A stretch of 64,000 nt of DNA from the NCBI RefSeq assembly GCF_017355405.1, contig NZ_CP061177.1, positions 1-64,000 on the forward strand. The letters are read 5' to 3'. The translations under genes were made by a program, and so were the position numbers. The DNA is from Roseomonas haemaphysalidis. Lineage in GTDB: Bacteria > Pseudomonadota > Alphaproteobacteria > Acetobacterales > Acetobacteraceae. The notes under the pieces are model-generated. The model saw nothing but the letters and a program-made list of their open reading frames with translations, did no database searches and was not told where the DNA came from. Positions 53,395 through 63,209 of the stretch are shown here, in pieces (the first letter of the stretch is position 1; every line of letters starts with the position of its first letter).

Positions 53395-54975
53395 TCAGCC
53401 CCGCCCCAGGGTCCGCAGCTCCGGCATGCGGTGGAACCGCTCCACATGGCCGGAAATGCCGGGCTGCAGCCCGTTGTCGGATGCCGGCTGCCACAAGGGG
53501 ATGATCGGCAGGTCCGCCCTGGCCAGCGCGATCATGCGCGCCACCGCCGCGTCATACCCGTCGCCCGCCGGCGCGAAGCGCGTTTGCTCCACCAGCGCCG
53601 CGAATTCCGGGTTGCCGTAGGCGCCGAAGTTCCAGCGCGTGCTGCCATGGTAGAACACCCGGAAGAAGTAGTCCGGCGCCGCCAGAAAGGCCGCCGAGCC
53701 TTCAAAGAAGAACGGCACCTGCCGCCGCTCCAGCAACGTGCCGAGCTGCCCGCCCGGCACCGTCTCGATCGTCACGCGGATGCCGACGCGCCCCAGCGCC
53801 TCCTGCACCAGCAGCGCCACCGGCCCGCCCACGGTGGCGCGCGTCTGGTCAAAGGAGAAGGTGGTGCTGAACCCCTCGGCCAGCCCGGCCTCGGCCAGCA
53901 AGGCGCGCGCCTGCTCCGGGTCGGTGGCCGTGCCCATGGGCTGCGGAAAGCGGAGGCCGTCCGCCGCGTCCGGCGGGCCGAACAGCGGCCGCCCCCGGCC
54001 GAACAGCGCCGCCTGGAACATCGCCTGGTAGGGCAGCGCGCAGGCCACCGCCCGCCGCACCCGCACGTCGTCGAAGGGCGGCCGCAGCCCGTTCATGCCG
54101 ATGAAGTGGAAGGCCCCCGGCGCGGCGCCCGCCGGCACCAGTAGCCGCCCGGACTCCGCCAGCGCCGCGGCGTCGCGCGGCAGCAGGTCCTGCGCCCAGT
54201 CGGCATCCCCCCGCTCCAGCGCCGCGCGGCGGGCCGCCGGGGTGGGCGAGGCCTGCCACAAGACCCGGCGGAAGCCCGGGGCCGCGCCGTTGTGCCAGTC
54301 GTCGTTGCGCGACAGCAGCAGCCGCTGCCCGGGCTGGTGCTGTTCCAGCCGAAAGGCCCCGCCCCCCGCCACGTTGCCGCGCAGCCAGTCCGTGGCCCAG
54401 GGGTCGGCCGCCGTGGCCTGGGCCCGCGCCAGGCGGCTGTTGATGATGATCGGAAAGGTCAGCGCCAGGTTGGGCAGCGTGAAGCGGTCCGCCCGCGGCG
54501 TGGCGATGCGCAGCGTGCGCGCGTCCAGCACCCGGAACTGCGACGGGTCGAGCATGGAGCCGGTGGCGAACTGCGCGCGGCCCACCGGCAGGCTCACCAC
54601 CCGGTCCAGCGACCACTTCACGTCCTCCGCCCCCACGGGCGTGCCGTCGTGGAACAAGGCGCCCTGGCGCAGCCGCAGCGTGATCTCGCGCCCGTCGGCG
54701 GAAACCTCCCAGCCTTCCGCCAGCTCGCCTTCCAGCCTCGTGGGGTCCTCGGCCAGCGTGCCGTCGGCCTTTCGCACCGTGGCGAAGCGCAGCAGCCGGT
54801 CGTAGCTGTTCCAATGCAGCCCGATGGCATAGCGGTTGGCGCCCAGGCCGATGGGGTCGAAGGTGTTGGGCCAGCCTTCCGTCAGCAGCCGCAGGCTGTC
54901 CCCGCGCGCCGCCGGCCCCGCCCCGGCCAGGGCCGGCACCGCCGCCGCCAGCTTCAGCACATCCCGCCGCCGCAT
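53395..54975 (-). CDS. Peptide/nickel-type ABC substrate-binding protein
   Basis: A 526-residue periplasmic receptor of family 5 (SBP_bac_5). The signal peptide MRRRDVLKLAAAVPALAGAG has an RR pair suggesting Tat. Core features: GWPNTFDPIGLG, LRQGALFHDGTPVGAEDVKWSLDRV and DVRVRRAVACALPYQAM. Ligands of such receptors range from peptides to glutathione, opines or nickel chelates; none is evident. It is the first gene of the operon, 5 bases before dppB. The order is SBP-B-C-DF. Confidence 0.9.
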   Translation of the reverse strand: MRRRDVLKLAAAVPALAGAGPAARGDSLRLLTEGWPNTFDPIGLGANRYAIGLHWNSYDRLLRFATVRKADGTLAEDPTRLEGELAEGWEVSADGREITLRLRQGALFHDGTPVGAEDVKWSLDRVVSLPVGRAQFATGSMLDPSQFRVLDARTLRIATPRADRFTLPNLALTFPIIINSRLARAQATAADPWATDWLRGNVAGGGAFRLEQHQPGQRLLLSRNDDWHNGAAPGFRRVLWQASPTPAARRAALERGDADWAQDLLPRDAAALAESGRLLVPAGAAPGAFHFIGMNGLRPPFDDVRVRRAVACALPYQAMFQAALFGRGRPLFGPPDAADGLRFPQPMGTATDPEQARALLAEAGLAEGFSTTFSFDQTRATVGGPVALLVQEALGRVGIRVTIETVPGGQLGTLLERRQVPFFFEGSAAFLAAPDYFFRVFYHGSTRWNFGAYGNPEFAALVEQTRFAPAGDGYDAAVARMIALARADLPIIPLWQPASDNGLQPGISGHVERFHRMPELRTLGRG

Positions 54976-55058
54976 CGCTCCGCTCCCTGTTCCGCCGCGC
55001 GGGGGGCTGTCCCATACCGGGGCGGCGGCCGCCAGTCCCGCTGGCGGGGGAAGACAGG

Positions 55059-55094
55059 GAGGTCAGAGAAAGAATTCCCCGAGCCCCTGCTTTT
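55059..55094. repeat. F1 repeat, single left box (copy j)
   Basis: GAGGTCAGAGAAAGAATTCC with a CCCCGAGCCCC tail and CTTTT flank. The left arm is partly eroded (AGAGAA instead of GGGGAA). It lies upstream of the peptide-binding gene and 70 bases after the ppk2 stop side. No second box is seen. Confidence 0.55.
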
Positions 55095-55163
55095 CCCGCC
55101 GGTCCGGCAGGGTGGTTGGAACCGGGGGGAAGCCGGATGGCGCGGCGGCCGCGGCCGGGGGCC

Positions 55164-56069
55164 CTACCCGCCCTTGGCCGCGCCATCCGTCAGCAGCGCG
55201 CTGCGGATCGCCTGCAGCCCGTCCGTGTCGGCCTTGGGGTATTGCGGGTCGGCCTTTTCCAGCGCCGCCAGCAGGGTTTCGGCCACGATCAGCCGCGCCA
55301 GCCACTTGCGGTCCGCCGGCACCACGATCCAGGGCGCCTGCTTGGTGGCGGTGGCGCCGATCGCCGCCTCGTAGGCCTCCTGGTAGTCGGGCCAGCGGCG
55401 GCGCTCCGCGATGTCGCCGGCATCGAACTTCCAGGTCTTTTCCGGCTCGTCGATGCGCGACAGAAAGCGGTCGCGCTGCTCGTCGAAGCTGAGGTTCAGA
55501 AAGAACTTCAGGACGATCACGCCCTGGTTGGCCAGGTACTGCTCGAAATTCGCGATGTCGCGCAGCCGGGTCTTCCAGAAGTCGCCATCGGCCGCGGCGG
55601 CGGGGATGTTGCGGCGCTCCAGGATCTCGGGGTGCACCCGCACCACCAGCGCTTCCTCGTACCAGGAGCGGTTGTGGACCGCGATGTTGCCGCGCGCCGG
55701 CAGCGCGTGCATGTGCCGCCACAGGAAGTCGTGCTCCAGCTCGGCCGGGCCTGGCGCCTTGAAGGCCGCCACCTGGCAGCCCTGCGGGTTGATGCCGGAA
55801 AACACGGCGCGGATGGTGCTGTCCTTGCCGGCGCCGTCCATGGCCTGGAAGATCGCCAGCACGCTTTGCCGGTCCTCGGCGTAAAGCCGCTGCTGCAGCC
55901 CGTCCAGCTTGGCCACCGCCGCCGACAGCGCGACCTCGGCCGCCGCCTTGTCCAGCGGCGGGTCCGGCACGCGGGGCGCGTGGTCCTTGAGCCGGAAGCC
56001 CTTGCCGTCCTCGATGCGGCAATCGGCGATCAGGCGGGCCAGGTCGGTCTTGGGCATCGGGGGGGGCAT
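55164..56069 (-). CDS. Polyphosphate kinase 2 (PPK2) family
   Basis: A 301-residue enzyme that transfers phosphate between polyphosphate and nucleotides. Walker A AMDGAGKDST at about 76-85, FSGINPQGCQVAAFKAP, the lid HNRSWYEEALVVRVHPE and Walker-B-side KFFLNLSFDEQRDRFLSR. DEPEKTWKFDAGDIAERRRWPDYQEAYEAAI and the length fit class II/III-type PPK2, which can phosphorylate AMP and ADP. Start ATG 56069 or 56057; neither has a strong ribosome site. It is divergent from the acetyltransferase gene. Confidence 0.9.
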   Translation of the reverse strand: MPPPMPKTDLARLIADCRIEDGKGFRLKDHAPRVPDPPLDKAAAEVALSAAVAKLDGLQQRLYAEDRQSVLAIFQAMDGAGKDSTIRAVFSGINPQGCQVAAFKAPGPAELEHDFLWRHMHALPARGNIAVHNRSWYEEALVVRVHPEILERRNIPAAAADGDFWKTRLRDIANFEQYLANQGVIVLKFFLNLSFDEQRDRFLSRIDEPEKTWKFDAGDIAERRRWPDYQEAYEAAIGATATKQAPWIVVPADRKWLARLIVAETLLAALEKADPQYPKADTDGLQAIRSALLTDGAAKGG

Positions 56070-56162
56070 CCTCTGGTGGCCCCGCAGTCTGGCGCGCGCG
56101 GCGGTTCGCGGCAAACCTGGGCGGCCGGGCGCGTTGCGCCCTGAACCGCCAAGGACCCCGCC

Positions 56163-56720
56163 ATGTTGAGAAGCGAGAAAACCAAGATGCTGGCCGGCGA
56201 GCTGTATGACGCCGGCGATGCCGAGCTGCAGGCCGACCTGGCCGCCACGCGGGCGTGGATGGTGCGCTACAACGCGGCACTCGCCATGCCCACCGCCGAG
56301 CGCCGCGCCCTGCTGGCCGAGCGGCTGCGCGCGGTGGGCGCCAGCAGCACCATCCGCCCGCCGTTCCATTGCGACTACGGCTTCAACATCTCCATCGGCG
56401 AGGGGGTGTTCCTGAACTTCAACTGCGTGATCCTGGACGTGGTGGAAGTGACCATCGGCGACCGCACGCAGATCGGCCCCGGCGTGCAGATCCTGGCCGC
56501 CGACCACCCGCGCGACCCGGAAACCCGCGCCACCGGCCTGGAATTCGGCCGCCCCGTGCGGATCGGCCGCAACTGCTGGATCGGCGCGGGCGCCATCATC
56601 CTGCCGGGCGTTTCCATCGGCGACGACGCGCTGATCGGCGCGGGCAGCGTCGTGACGCGGGATGTGCCGGCCGGCGCCACGGCCTTTGGCAACCCCGCCC
56701 GGCCGCGCCCGGCCCGCTGA
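56163..56720 (+). CDS. Maltose/galactoside-type sugar O-acetyltransferase
   Basis: A 185-residue left-handed beta-helix (hexapeptide) acetyltransferase of the Maa/LacA/NodL type. The N-terminal MLRSEKTKMLAGELYDAGDAEL Mac domain precedes hexapeptide coils (NISIGEGVFLNFNCVILDVVEVTIGDRTQIGPGVQIL). Catalytic His in AADHP and CoA-binding AGAIILPGVSIGDDALIGAGSVV. Acetylates sugars or glycans; the acceptor is unknown, but it could decorate a surface glycan. Confidence 0.9.
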   Translation: MLRSEKTKMLAGELYDAGDAELQADLAATRAWMVRYNAALAMPTAERRALLAERLRAVGASSTIRPPFHCDYGFNISIGEGVFLNFNCVILDVVEVTIGDRTQIGPGVQILAADHPRDPETRATGLEFGRPVRIGRNCWIGAGAIILPGVSIGDDALIGAGSVVTRDVPAGATAFGNPARPRPAR

Positions 56721-56740
56721 GGCGAAGCCCCCGCCCCGGG

Positions 56741-56770
56741 TTGGCGCCCCGCCCGCCCCGGCTGTAGAAC
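56741..56770 (+). promoter_or_regulatory. Candidate promoter of the hybrid kinase gene
   Basis: TTGGCG (56741-56746), an 18-base spacer and TAGAAC (56765-56770) lie 75 bases before ATG 56845. A moderate match only. Confidence 0.35.
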
Positions 56771-56844
56771 GCCCCTCCAACCGCGCGATCGCCCATGCCC
56801 AGCCGCTTCGCCCGCCTCCCCGCCGCCACCGCCGTCCCGGCCGC

Positions 56845-59298
56845 ATGACCGATCCGCTGGCCTTTCTGGCGGGGGGTGGCGAGGCGGCGCGGATGATCCG
56901 CGCGCGCGACTGGTCCGCCCACCCCATGGGCCCGCCGCAGGGCTGGAGCGAAAGCTTCAAGACCGCGCTCAGCCTGGTGCTGAACTCGCCGGAATCGATG
57001 ATCCTGGCCTGGGGCCCGGAGCTGCACTTCTTTTTCAACGACACCTATTTCCGCCTGCTCGGCCCCCGCCTGCCCTGGGCCATGGGCGAGCGGTTCGACA
57101 AGGTGTGGGCGGATGGCTGGGCCCAGGCCAAGCCGATCATCGACGCGGCGCTGGAAGGCCGCAGCACCCGCTACGTGGACCTGCCCTGGAAGCTCGGCAC
57201 CGACCGGGGCGCGGCCGACACCTGGTGGACCTTCTCCTATTCCCGCGTGCTGGACGGCCAGGGGGCGGTCGCCGGCCTGTTCATCCTGACCAACGAAACC
57301 ACGGAGCACGTGCTGGGCAGCCGGGCGCTGCGCGAAAGCGAGGAGCGGCTGCGCCTGGTGGTGGAAGGCGCCAAGGACCACGCCATCCTGACCACGGATG
57401 CCGGGGGCGTGATCACCAGCTGGTCGGCCGGCGCGGCGCTGGCCTTCGGCTGGACGACGGAGGAGGCGGTGGGCCAGCCCACCGCGCTGATCTTCCTGCC
57501 CGCCGACCGCGCCGCCGGCCTGGACCGGCGGGAGCTGGACACCGCCGCGCGCGAAGGCCGCGCCAACGACGAGCGCTGGCACCAGACCAAGTCCGGCGCC
57601 CCGGTCTTCATGAGCGGCTCGGTGCGCCCGCTGGGCGACGGGCGTGGCTTCATCAAGATCGCGCGCGACGAGACGGAGCGGCAGCGCGCCGCCCACCGGC
57701 TGGCCCTGGAAGCCGAGCGGCAGCGGCGCAGCCTGCAGCAGATGCCGGGCTTCGTGTGCATCCTGAACGGCCCCGAGCACGTCTACGAATACGTCAACGA
57801 CGCCTATGTCGCCATCGCCGGGCAGCGCGACTTCATCGGCCGCCCGCTGCGCGAGGTGTTTCCCGAGCTGCGGGGCCAGGGCTACCTGGAGGCGATCGAC
57901 GAGGTATTCCGCACGGGCCGGCCGTTCTCGGCCATGGCGGCGCCGATCCACCTGGCGGGCGAGGCCGCGCCGCGCTTCATCGACATCCTGTACCAGGCGA
58001 TCCGCGACGACGCGGGCGGGATCATCGGCATCTTCGCCGGCGGCCACGACGTCACGGAGCGGGTGCGCGCGGAGCAGGCCCTGGCGGAAGCCAACGCCAC
58101 GCTGGAGGACCGCGTGGCCGAGGCGCTGCGCGAGCGCGCGGCGGCCGAGGAGGCGCTGCGCCAGTCGCAGAAGATGGAGGCCGTGGGGCAGCTCACCGGC
58201 GGCATCGCGCACGACTTCAACAACCTGCTGACCGGCATCTCCGGCAGCCTGGAAGTGGTGGGCAACCGCCTGGCCCAGGGGCGGCGCGACGGGCTGGACC
58301 GCTACATCGCCGCCGCCCAGGACGCCGCCGGCCGCGCCGCCGCCCTGACGCACCGGCTGCTGGCCTTTTCCCGCCGGCAAACGCTGGACCCGCGCCCCAC
58401 CGACATCAACCGCCTGGTGGCCGGCATGGAGGACTTGGTGCGCCGCACCGCGGGCCCCGGCATCACGCTCAGCGTCACCACCAGCAGCGGGCTGTGGCCG
58501 GTGCTGGTGGACCCGCCGCAGCTGGAAAACGCCCTGCTCAACCTGTGCATCAACGCGCGCGACGCCATGCCGGGCGGCGGGCGGCTGGTGCTGGCCACCA
58601 CCAACCGCCGGCTGGACGGCGCCGCCGCCCGCGCGCTGGGCCTGCCGCCGGGCGACTACGTCGCGCTGGGCGTCACCGACACGGGCACCGGCATGGCGCC
58701 CGACGTGATCGCCAAGGCCTTCGACCCCTTCTTCACCACCAAGCCGATCGGCCAGGGCACCGGGCTGGGGCTGAGCATGATCTACGGCTTCGCGCGCCAG
58801 TCCGGCGGCCAGGCGCGCATCCGCTCCACCCCCGGCCAGGGCACCACGGTCAGCCTGCTGCTGCCGCGCCATGCCGGCCCGGCCGATGCCGCGGGCACCA
58901 CGCCCGCCGCCGGCGCCGCGCCGCGCGCCGGCACGGGCGAGACGGTGCTGGTGGTGGACGACGAGCCGGTGGTCCGCATGCTGGTGGCCGAGGTGCTGCA
59001 GGAACTGGGCTACGCGGCGCTGGAAGCGGCGGACGGCGCCGCCGGCCTGGCGCTGTTGCAATCCCCCGCGCGGGTGGACCTGCTGGTGTCCGACGTCGGG
59101 CTGCCGGGCGGCATGAACGGCCGCCAGCTGGCCGATGCGGCGCGGCTGCTGCGCCCCGGGCTGCGGGTGCTGTTCATCACCGGCTACGCCGAGGCCGCGG
59201 TGCTGGGCGAGGGACAGCTCGAGCCCGGCATGCACGTCATGACCAAGCCCTTCGCGATGCAGGCCCTGGCCAGCCGCATCCGTGAACTGGTGGGCTAG
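56845..59298 (+). CDS. Soluble PAS hybrid histidine kinase
   Basis: An 817-residue cytosolic sensor kinase without membrane segments. Domains: PAS-like sensor (about 10-145, [26 protein letters not shown]), PAS (about 165-280, [18 protein letters not shown]), PAS (about 295-415, [20 protein letters not shown]), a coiled coil, HisKA with phospho-His in [11 protein letters not shown] (near 453), HATPase ([29 protein letters not shown]) and a receiver with Asp in [10 protein letters not shown] (near 750) and Lys in MTKPFAM. The signal and output partner are unknown. Start chosen at the first ATG before the sensor domain. Confidence 0.9.
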   Translation: MTDPLAFLAGGGEAARMIRARDWSAHPMGPPQGWSESFKTALSLVLNSPESMILAWGPELHFFFNDTYFRLLGPRLPWAMGERFDKVWADGWAQAKPIIDAALEGRSTRYVDLPWKLGTDRGAADTWWTFSYSRVLDGQGAVAGLFILTNETTEHVLGSRALRESEERLRLVVEGAKDHAILTTDAGGVITSWSAGAALAFGWTTEEAVGQPTALIFLPADRAAGLDRRELDTAAREGRANDERWHQTKSGAPVFMSGSVRPLGDGRGFIKIARDETERQRAAHRLALEAERQRRSLQQMPGFVCILNGPEHVYEYVNDAYVAIAGQRDFIGRPLREVFPELRGQGYLEAIDEVFRTGRPFSAMAAPIHLAGEAAPRFIDILYQAIRDDAGGIIGIFAGGHDVTERVRAEQALAEANATLEDRVAEALRERAAAEEALRQSQKMEAVGQLTGGIAHDFNNLLTGISGSLEVVGNRLAQGRRDGLDRYIAAAQDAAGRAAALTHRLLAFSRRQTLDPRPTDINRLVAGMEDLVRRTAGPGITLSVTTSSGLWPVLVDPPQLENALLNLCINARDAMPGGGRLVLATTNRRLDGAAARALGLPPGDYVALGVTDTGTGMAPDVIAKAFDPFFTTKPIGQGTGLGLSMIYGFARQSGGQARIRSTPGQGTTVSLLLPRHAGPADAAGTTPAAGAAPRAGTGETVLVVDDEPVVRMLVAEVLQELGYAALEAADGAAGLALLQSPARVDLLVSDVGLPGGMNGRQLADAARLLRPGLRVLFITGYAEAAVLGEGQLEPGMHVMTKPFAMQALASRIRELVG

Positions 59299-59381
59299 GG
59301 GGCGGGCCACCGCAAGTATCCCACCCCCGGCGGCGGCTGTTCGTCACGGCCAAGTCCAAGTATCGCCGCCCGGAATTTGTC

Positions 59382-60614
59382 ATGCGGGCCGTTGTTCAAG
59401 TAAAATGGCCAGTCAACGACCCTGGGTTGAACAACACCGCCGTGACGAACCATTCGCCCCTTCCCAAGGCCGCCCCGCCCCCGGCGGGCCGCATCGCCTG
59501 CTTTGACGGCCTCCGCGGGGTCGCCGCCGTTATCGTGGTGGTGTTCCACTACATCTGCCTGTTGCACCCCACCCTGACCCCGGACCTCAGCGCGCAGGTC
59601 CACTGGCTGGCGGACACGCCGGTCCACATCCTGTGGAACGGGCTGTTCTCGGTGTCCGTGTTCTTTGTGCTGTCGGGCTTCGTCATGGCTGCGGCGGCGG
59701 ACCGGCGCCGCGGCGTGCTGATCGCCAGCTCGCTCACGCGCTACCTGCGGCTGGCCCTGCCGGCGGCGGCCAGCTGCCTGCTGGCATGGGGCTGGCTGTC
59801 CGCCTTTCCCGACAGCGCCCAGGCACTGGAAGACAGCCTCGCCACGCCGTCGCGCTGGCTGGACTACACCTACCAGCACAGCATCCGCCCGATCTGGTAC
59901 GCGGGCGCCGACGGCCTCCTGGGCAATTTCGTGCGCGGCTACTCGGACTTCAACAACGTGCTGTGGACCATGCAGGTGGAGCTGCTGGGCTCGCTCGGCA
60001 TCTTCCTGGTTTATGCCCTGTGCCGGCGGGGGTGGGCGCGGCTGCTGGCGCTGCTGGCCGCCGGGGCCGCCGTGCTGCTGTGGCTGCCGGACACCTACAC
60101 AGGCTTTCTGCTCGGCGCCGCATTGTTCGAGGCGCACCGGCGCGGCCTGCTGCGCCCGGCATCCATGCTGCCGCCGGCCCTGGCGCTGGTCGCCGCGCTG
60201 GCCATGGGGGGGATGGGCAACGGGGCGCATCTGCGGCTCGGCCTGCCGGACGTGCCGCAGGCCTGGGAACTGGGCGAGCCAAGAGGCATCATGAGCGCGG
60301 TGGCGGCGGCGCTGCTGGTTTATGCCACCCTGACCCTGCCGCCGCTGGGGCGGGTCTTCGCCCGGCCGCTGCCGGTGTTCCTGGGCCGCATCTCCTTTGG
60401 CCTTTACCTGGTGCACGTGCCGCCGCTCTACACCATCGTCGCATGGTCCTACCTGCGGGGCGTGCCCGAGGCGGTGCTGTTTCCGGCCTATGCGGCCAGC
60501 GTGCTGCTGCTCGCCTGGCTGTTCACCCTGGCGGTGGACGAGCCGTCGCTGAAGGGGCTGTCGGCGCTGCGCGCCCGCCTCGGCGCCGGCCGCCCGCTGC
60601 TGCAGCCCCGCTGA
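59382..60614 (+). CDS. Acyltransferase family 3 membrane protein
   Basis: A 410-residue inner-membrane protein with about ten helices that acylates extracytoplasmic glycans or lipids (OafA/NodX type). Family marks are FDGLRGVAAVIVVVFHYICLLHP, with the His of the catalytic Arg-His pair, FSVSVFFVLSGFVMAAAADRR, LWTMQVELLGS with the essential Glu, and LGRISFGLYLVHVPP. Start is ATG 59382, with GGAA 7 bases before; GTG 59442 would also work and would put the inverted repeat 59391-59435 in the leader. May modify a surface glycan. Confidence 0.88.
   Translation: MRAVVQVKWPVNDPGLNNTAVTNHSPLPKAAPPPAGRIACFDGLRGVAAVIVVVFHYICLLHPTLTPDLSAQVHWLADTPVHILWNGLFSVSVFFVLSGFVMAAAADRRRGVLIASSLTRYLRLALPAAASCLLAWGWLSAFPDSAQALEDSLATPSRWLDYTYQHSIRPIWYAGADGLLGNFVRGYSDFNNVLWTMQVELLGSLGIFLVYALCRRGWARLLALLAAGAAVLLWLPDTYTGFLLGAALFEAHRRGLLRPASMLPPALALVAALAMGGMGNGAHLRLGLPDVPQAWELGEPRGIMSAVAAALLVYATLTLPPLGRVFARPLPVFLGRISFGLYLVHVPPLYTIVAWSYLRGVPEAVLFPAYAASVLLLAWLFTLAVDEPSLKGLSALRARLGAGRPLLQPR
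59391..59435. promoter_or_regulatory. Inverted repeat at the 5' end of the acyltransferase gene
   Basis: GTTGTTCAA (59391-59399) and TTGAACAAC (59427-59435) are perfect 9-base arms with a 27-base gap. Depending on the start used, it is either in the first codons or in the leader just before GTG 59442. A dimeric repressor site or an mRNA hairpin are both possible. Confidence 0.4.
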
Positions 60615-60672
60615 CCGGCCCGAACGCGCCAGCCCCGCCCACCGGCCCCGCCCTTCCGCCCGCCCGCCCGCG

Positions 60673-62154
60673 TCACGCCGCCTGGCGGCGCGGCCGGTCC
60701 AGCCGGCGGAACCGCTGCCGGATCGGCCGCCCGTCGAACCACAGCGCCAGCAGGCCAAGCCAGGCCAGCGCCGCCGGAGTCGCCCAGTTCCACAACACCG
60801 CCCCGCCACCCAGCGCCGCCACCGGCACCAGCAGCACGCAGAACAGCACCAGCCGAAACGCCCGCACCGGCAGCTGCGGCCAGCCCTTGGCCCCGCTGGC
60901 CCGGCCCTGGCGGTACACCACGTAGACCATCCAGGCCGGGATCATCACGGACAGGCACACCGCCCAGCCCACCGGCCCCGGCGCCACCACCCCGGCAAAG
61001 CCCGCGAACCGGAAGCCCTGCAGCAACAGGTAGGGCCACACGCGCGTGTCCTTGTCGATGCGGTTGTAGAACCAGTACACCCCGCGCAGCGCCAGCAGCG
61101 TGGCGGCCCAGATCAGGAACAGCCCCGGCCGTTCCCACCCGCCCAGCAGCAGGATGCCCGCCCCGCCCGTGGCGGCGGCGGCCAGCCAGACCTTCAGCTC
61201 GAAGCGGCGGTCCTCAAAGGCCAGGGCCTCGGCGGTCAGCGCCGGGTCCTCCTCGAAGCGCAGGGCGCAGCGGTCGTTCTCATGGTAGCCGGCATCATAG
61301 ACGCACCACAGCGACAGGAACAGCAGCGCCAGCCCGGCCAGCCCCGCCACCCCCGGCAGGTCGGCCGACAGCCCCGCGATCAGCCAGATCACGCCGGTTT
61401 CGCGCACGAATTCCTGCCGCGCCCCGATCCGGGGCCGCTTTACCTTGTCCGTGTAGTCGCCCGGCAGATAGAATCTGTCGCGCGGAAAGGCCGGCCGGAA
61501 CTCCGCGTCCGGCCATACCACCAGGCAGGGCACGGCGCAGCGTTCCAGCAGCGCGCGGTCGCTCAGCGAATCCGTGACCACCACGGACCGCGACACCACC
61601 GCCGCGGCCAGATGTGGTTCCACCAGCGCCGACTTGCCGTCCCGCCGGTGCGACACCCGGCGCAGCCGGCAGGCGATCAGCGTGGCCTGCGGCAGGCCGA
61701 GATAAGGCAGCATGGGGCGGATCAGCCGCTCGTAGCCGTTGCTGGCGATGACCACCGGACCCGGCACGGCGGCCAGCGCGTCGCGCAGCGGCCGGTTGAC
61801 GTGCTGCGCCACCTCCGTCGCGCACAGCCGCCGCCAGCGCCGCATGGTCCAGGGAAACAGCAGGAGCACCAGCCCCACGCGCCAGGTATCGCGCGAGGCG
61901 TCGCCGCCGAACCACCGCCAGGGCCGCAAGTGCCAGGGCCGCAGCATGTCCAGCAGCCGCAGCAGCAGCTCCGCCAGCAGGGCGGGGCGCGCCAGCGCGA
62001 TGAACTCCTCCGTGGAGTTGCGCAGGAACAGCGTCTCGTCCAGGTCCACGATCACCGGGCGGTCCGTGTCGCGCAGGATGTCCAGCGCCTCTCCGGCAGG
62101 CATCGGGCTGCCATCGAATGCCTGGGTCCCGGCCGCTCGCGAAGGCAGATTCAT
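60673..62154 (-). CDS. HAD phosphatase-UbiA-like prenyltransferase fusion
   Basis: A 493-residue protein. An N-terminal HAD domain (about 30-250) has motif I D37-x-D39-x-T41 (DLDET), motif II Ser in IASNGYERL, motif III Lys in DGKSALVEP, and motif IV VTDSLSDRALLE. A C-terminal membrane half (about 260-480) with about seven helices has YHENDRCALRFEEDP and YNRIDKDTRVW, spaced like the two Asp-rich motifs of UbiA prenyltransferases. Similar HAD-UbiA fusions are thought to make or dephosphorylate prenyl-linked sugars. ATG 62154 chosen; a TTG at 62199 and an ATG at 62103 are alternatives. Confidence 0.78.
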   Translation of the reverse strand: MNLPSRAAGTQAFDGSPMPAGEALDILRDTDRPVIVDLDETLFLRNSTEEFIALARPALLAELLLRLLDMLRPWHLRPWRWFGGDASRDTWRVGLVLLLFPWTMRRWRRLCATEVAQHVNRPLRDALAAVPGPVVIASNGYERLIRPMLPYLGLPQATLIACRLRRVSHRRDGKSALVEPHLAAAVVSRSVVVTDSLSDRALLERCAVPCLVVWPDAEFRPAFPRDRFYLPGDYTDKVKRPRIGARQEFVRETGVIWLIAGLSADLPGVAGLAGLALLFLSLWCVYDAGYHENDRCALRFEEDPALTAEALAFEDRRFELKVWLAAAATGGAGILLLGGWERPGLFLIWAATLLALRGVYWFYNRIDKDTRVWPYLLLQGFRFAGFAGVVAPGPVGWAVCLSVMIPAWMVYVVYRQGRASGAKGWPQLPVRAFRLVLFCVLLVPVAALGGGAVLWNWATPAALAWLGLLALWFDGRPIRQRFRRLDRPRRQAA

Positions 62155-62309
62155 TACAGCGCTTTCATCTGAGGGGTCGCGCTTGGGCTTCTCGGCCAAA
62201 CCGGGGCCGGCTGTCCAGCTTCACGTGCCGCCGCACCGCCGCCGCCCCCCCTTCCCGCCAGCGTCCGGGCGTGGTCCGCTGGGCGCTTCGCTTGCAGGAG
62301 AGCCCGACC

Positions 62310-63167
62310 ATGCCCGACACCGGCACCGACGCCCACCGCTGGGAACGCCGCACCGCCCCCGAGCTGCGCGCCCTGGCCGAGCGGGACGCCCTGGTGGTGC
62401 TGCCCGTCGCTTCCATGGAGCAGCACGGCCCGCACCTGCCGGTCTGGACCGACAGCTTCATCGGCCACAACTGCGCGCTGCATGCCGCCGCGCTGGCCGC
62501 CGACGTGCCCGCCATCGTGCTGCCGCCGATGTGGACCGGGCTGAGCGAGCACCACCTGCCCTTCGGCGGCACCATCAGCCTGGACTACGCCACCTTCCAT
62601 GGCGTGCTGCGCGGCGTGTGCCGTTCCATCCGCGCCGGCGGCTTCAGGCGGCTGCTGCTGGTCAACAGCCATGGCGGCAACATCGACCCGCTGGCCGTCT
62701 CGGCGCGCGAGCTGTGCGTGGAATTCGACATGCCCGTGGTAGCCACCACCGTGTTCCACGTGGCCGGCCCCGCCGTGGGCGCGCTGCTGGACACCCAGCC
62801 CGGCGTGCAGCACGCCTGCGAGGCGGAAACCAGCTTCTGGCTGCACCTGGACGCCGCCCAGGTGCGGCGGGAGGAGATCCCCAACGCCATCTGCCCCGAC
62901 CCCGGCGGCCAGACGGTGGGCGCGCCGCTGCACCGCTTCTGGTCCTTTACCGAGCGCGCGCCGGTGACCGGCGTGATCGGCGACCCGCGCGCCGCCACCG
63001 CCGAGAAGGGCGAAAAGCTGCTGGCCGTGGTGGCCGAGGCCCTGGCCAAGGCCATGCGCGACAACCGCCTGTGGCAGGCGCCGGACGCCGTCTGGGCCCC
63101 CGGCCGGGTGTGGGGCCGGCGCGACGGCGCGGTGCCGGGCGGCGCATCTTCCGCCCCGCGCGGCTGA
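62310..63167 (+). CDS. Creatininase-family amidohydrolase
   Basis: A 285-residue metal-dependent amidohydrolase. Metal ligands: E37-x-H39 in SMEQHGPHLP, Asp48 in WTDSF, His121 in LLLVNSHGGN and the Glu in ACEAETS; FGGTISLDYATF is also typical. Family members hydrolyse creatinine or lactam/amide rings, including the MftE and FAPy-deformylase types, so the substrate cannot be read from sequence. GCAGGAGAG precedes ATG 62310. It is followed by an FMN reductase gene, 42 bases away, likely in the same operon. Confidence 0.9.
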   Translation: MPDTGTDAHRWERRTAPELRALAERDALVVLPVASMEQHGPHLPVWTDSFIGHNCALHAAALAADVPAIVLPPMWTGLSEHHLPFGGTISLDYATFHGVLRGVCRSIRAGGFRRLLLVNSHGGNIDPLAVSARELCVEFDMPVVATTVFHVAGPAVGALLDTQPGVQHACEAETSFWLHLDAAQVRREEIPNAICPDPGGQTVGAPLHRFWSFTERAPVTGVIGDPRAATAEKGEKLLAVVAEALAKAMRDNRLWQAPDAVWAPGRVWGRRDGAVPGGASSAPRG

Positions 63168-63209
63168 CCCCATCTCCCCCGCAGCTGCAACACAAGGACC
63201 GCGCCCCGC

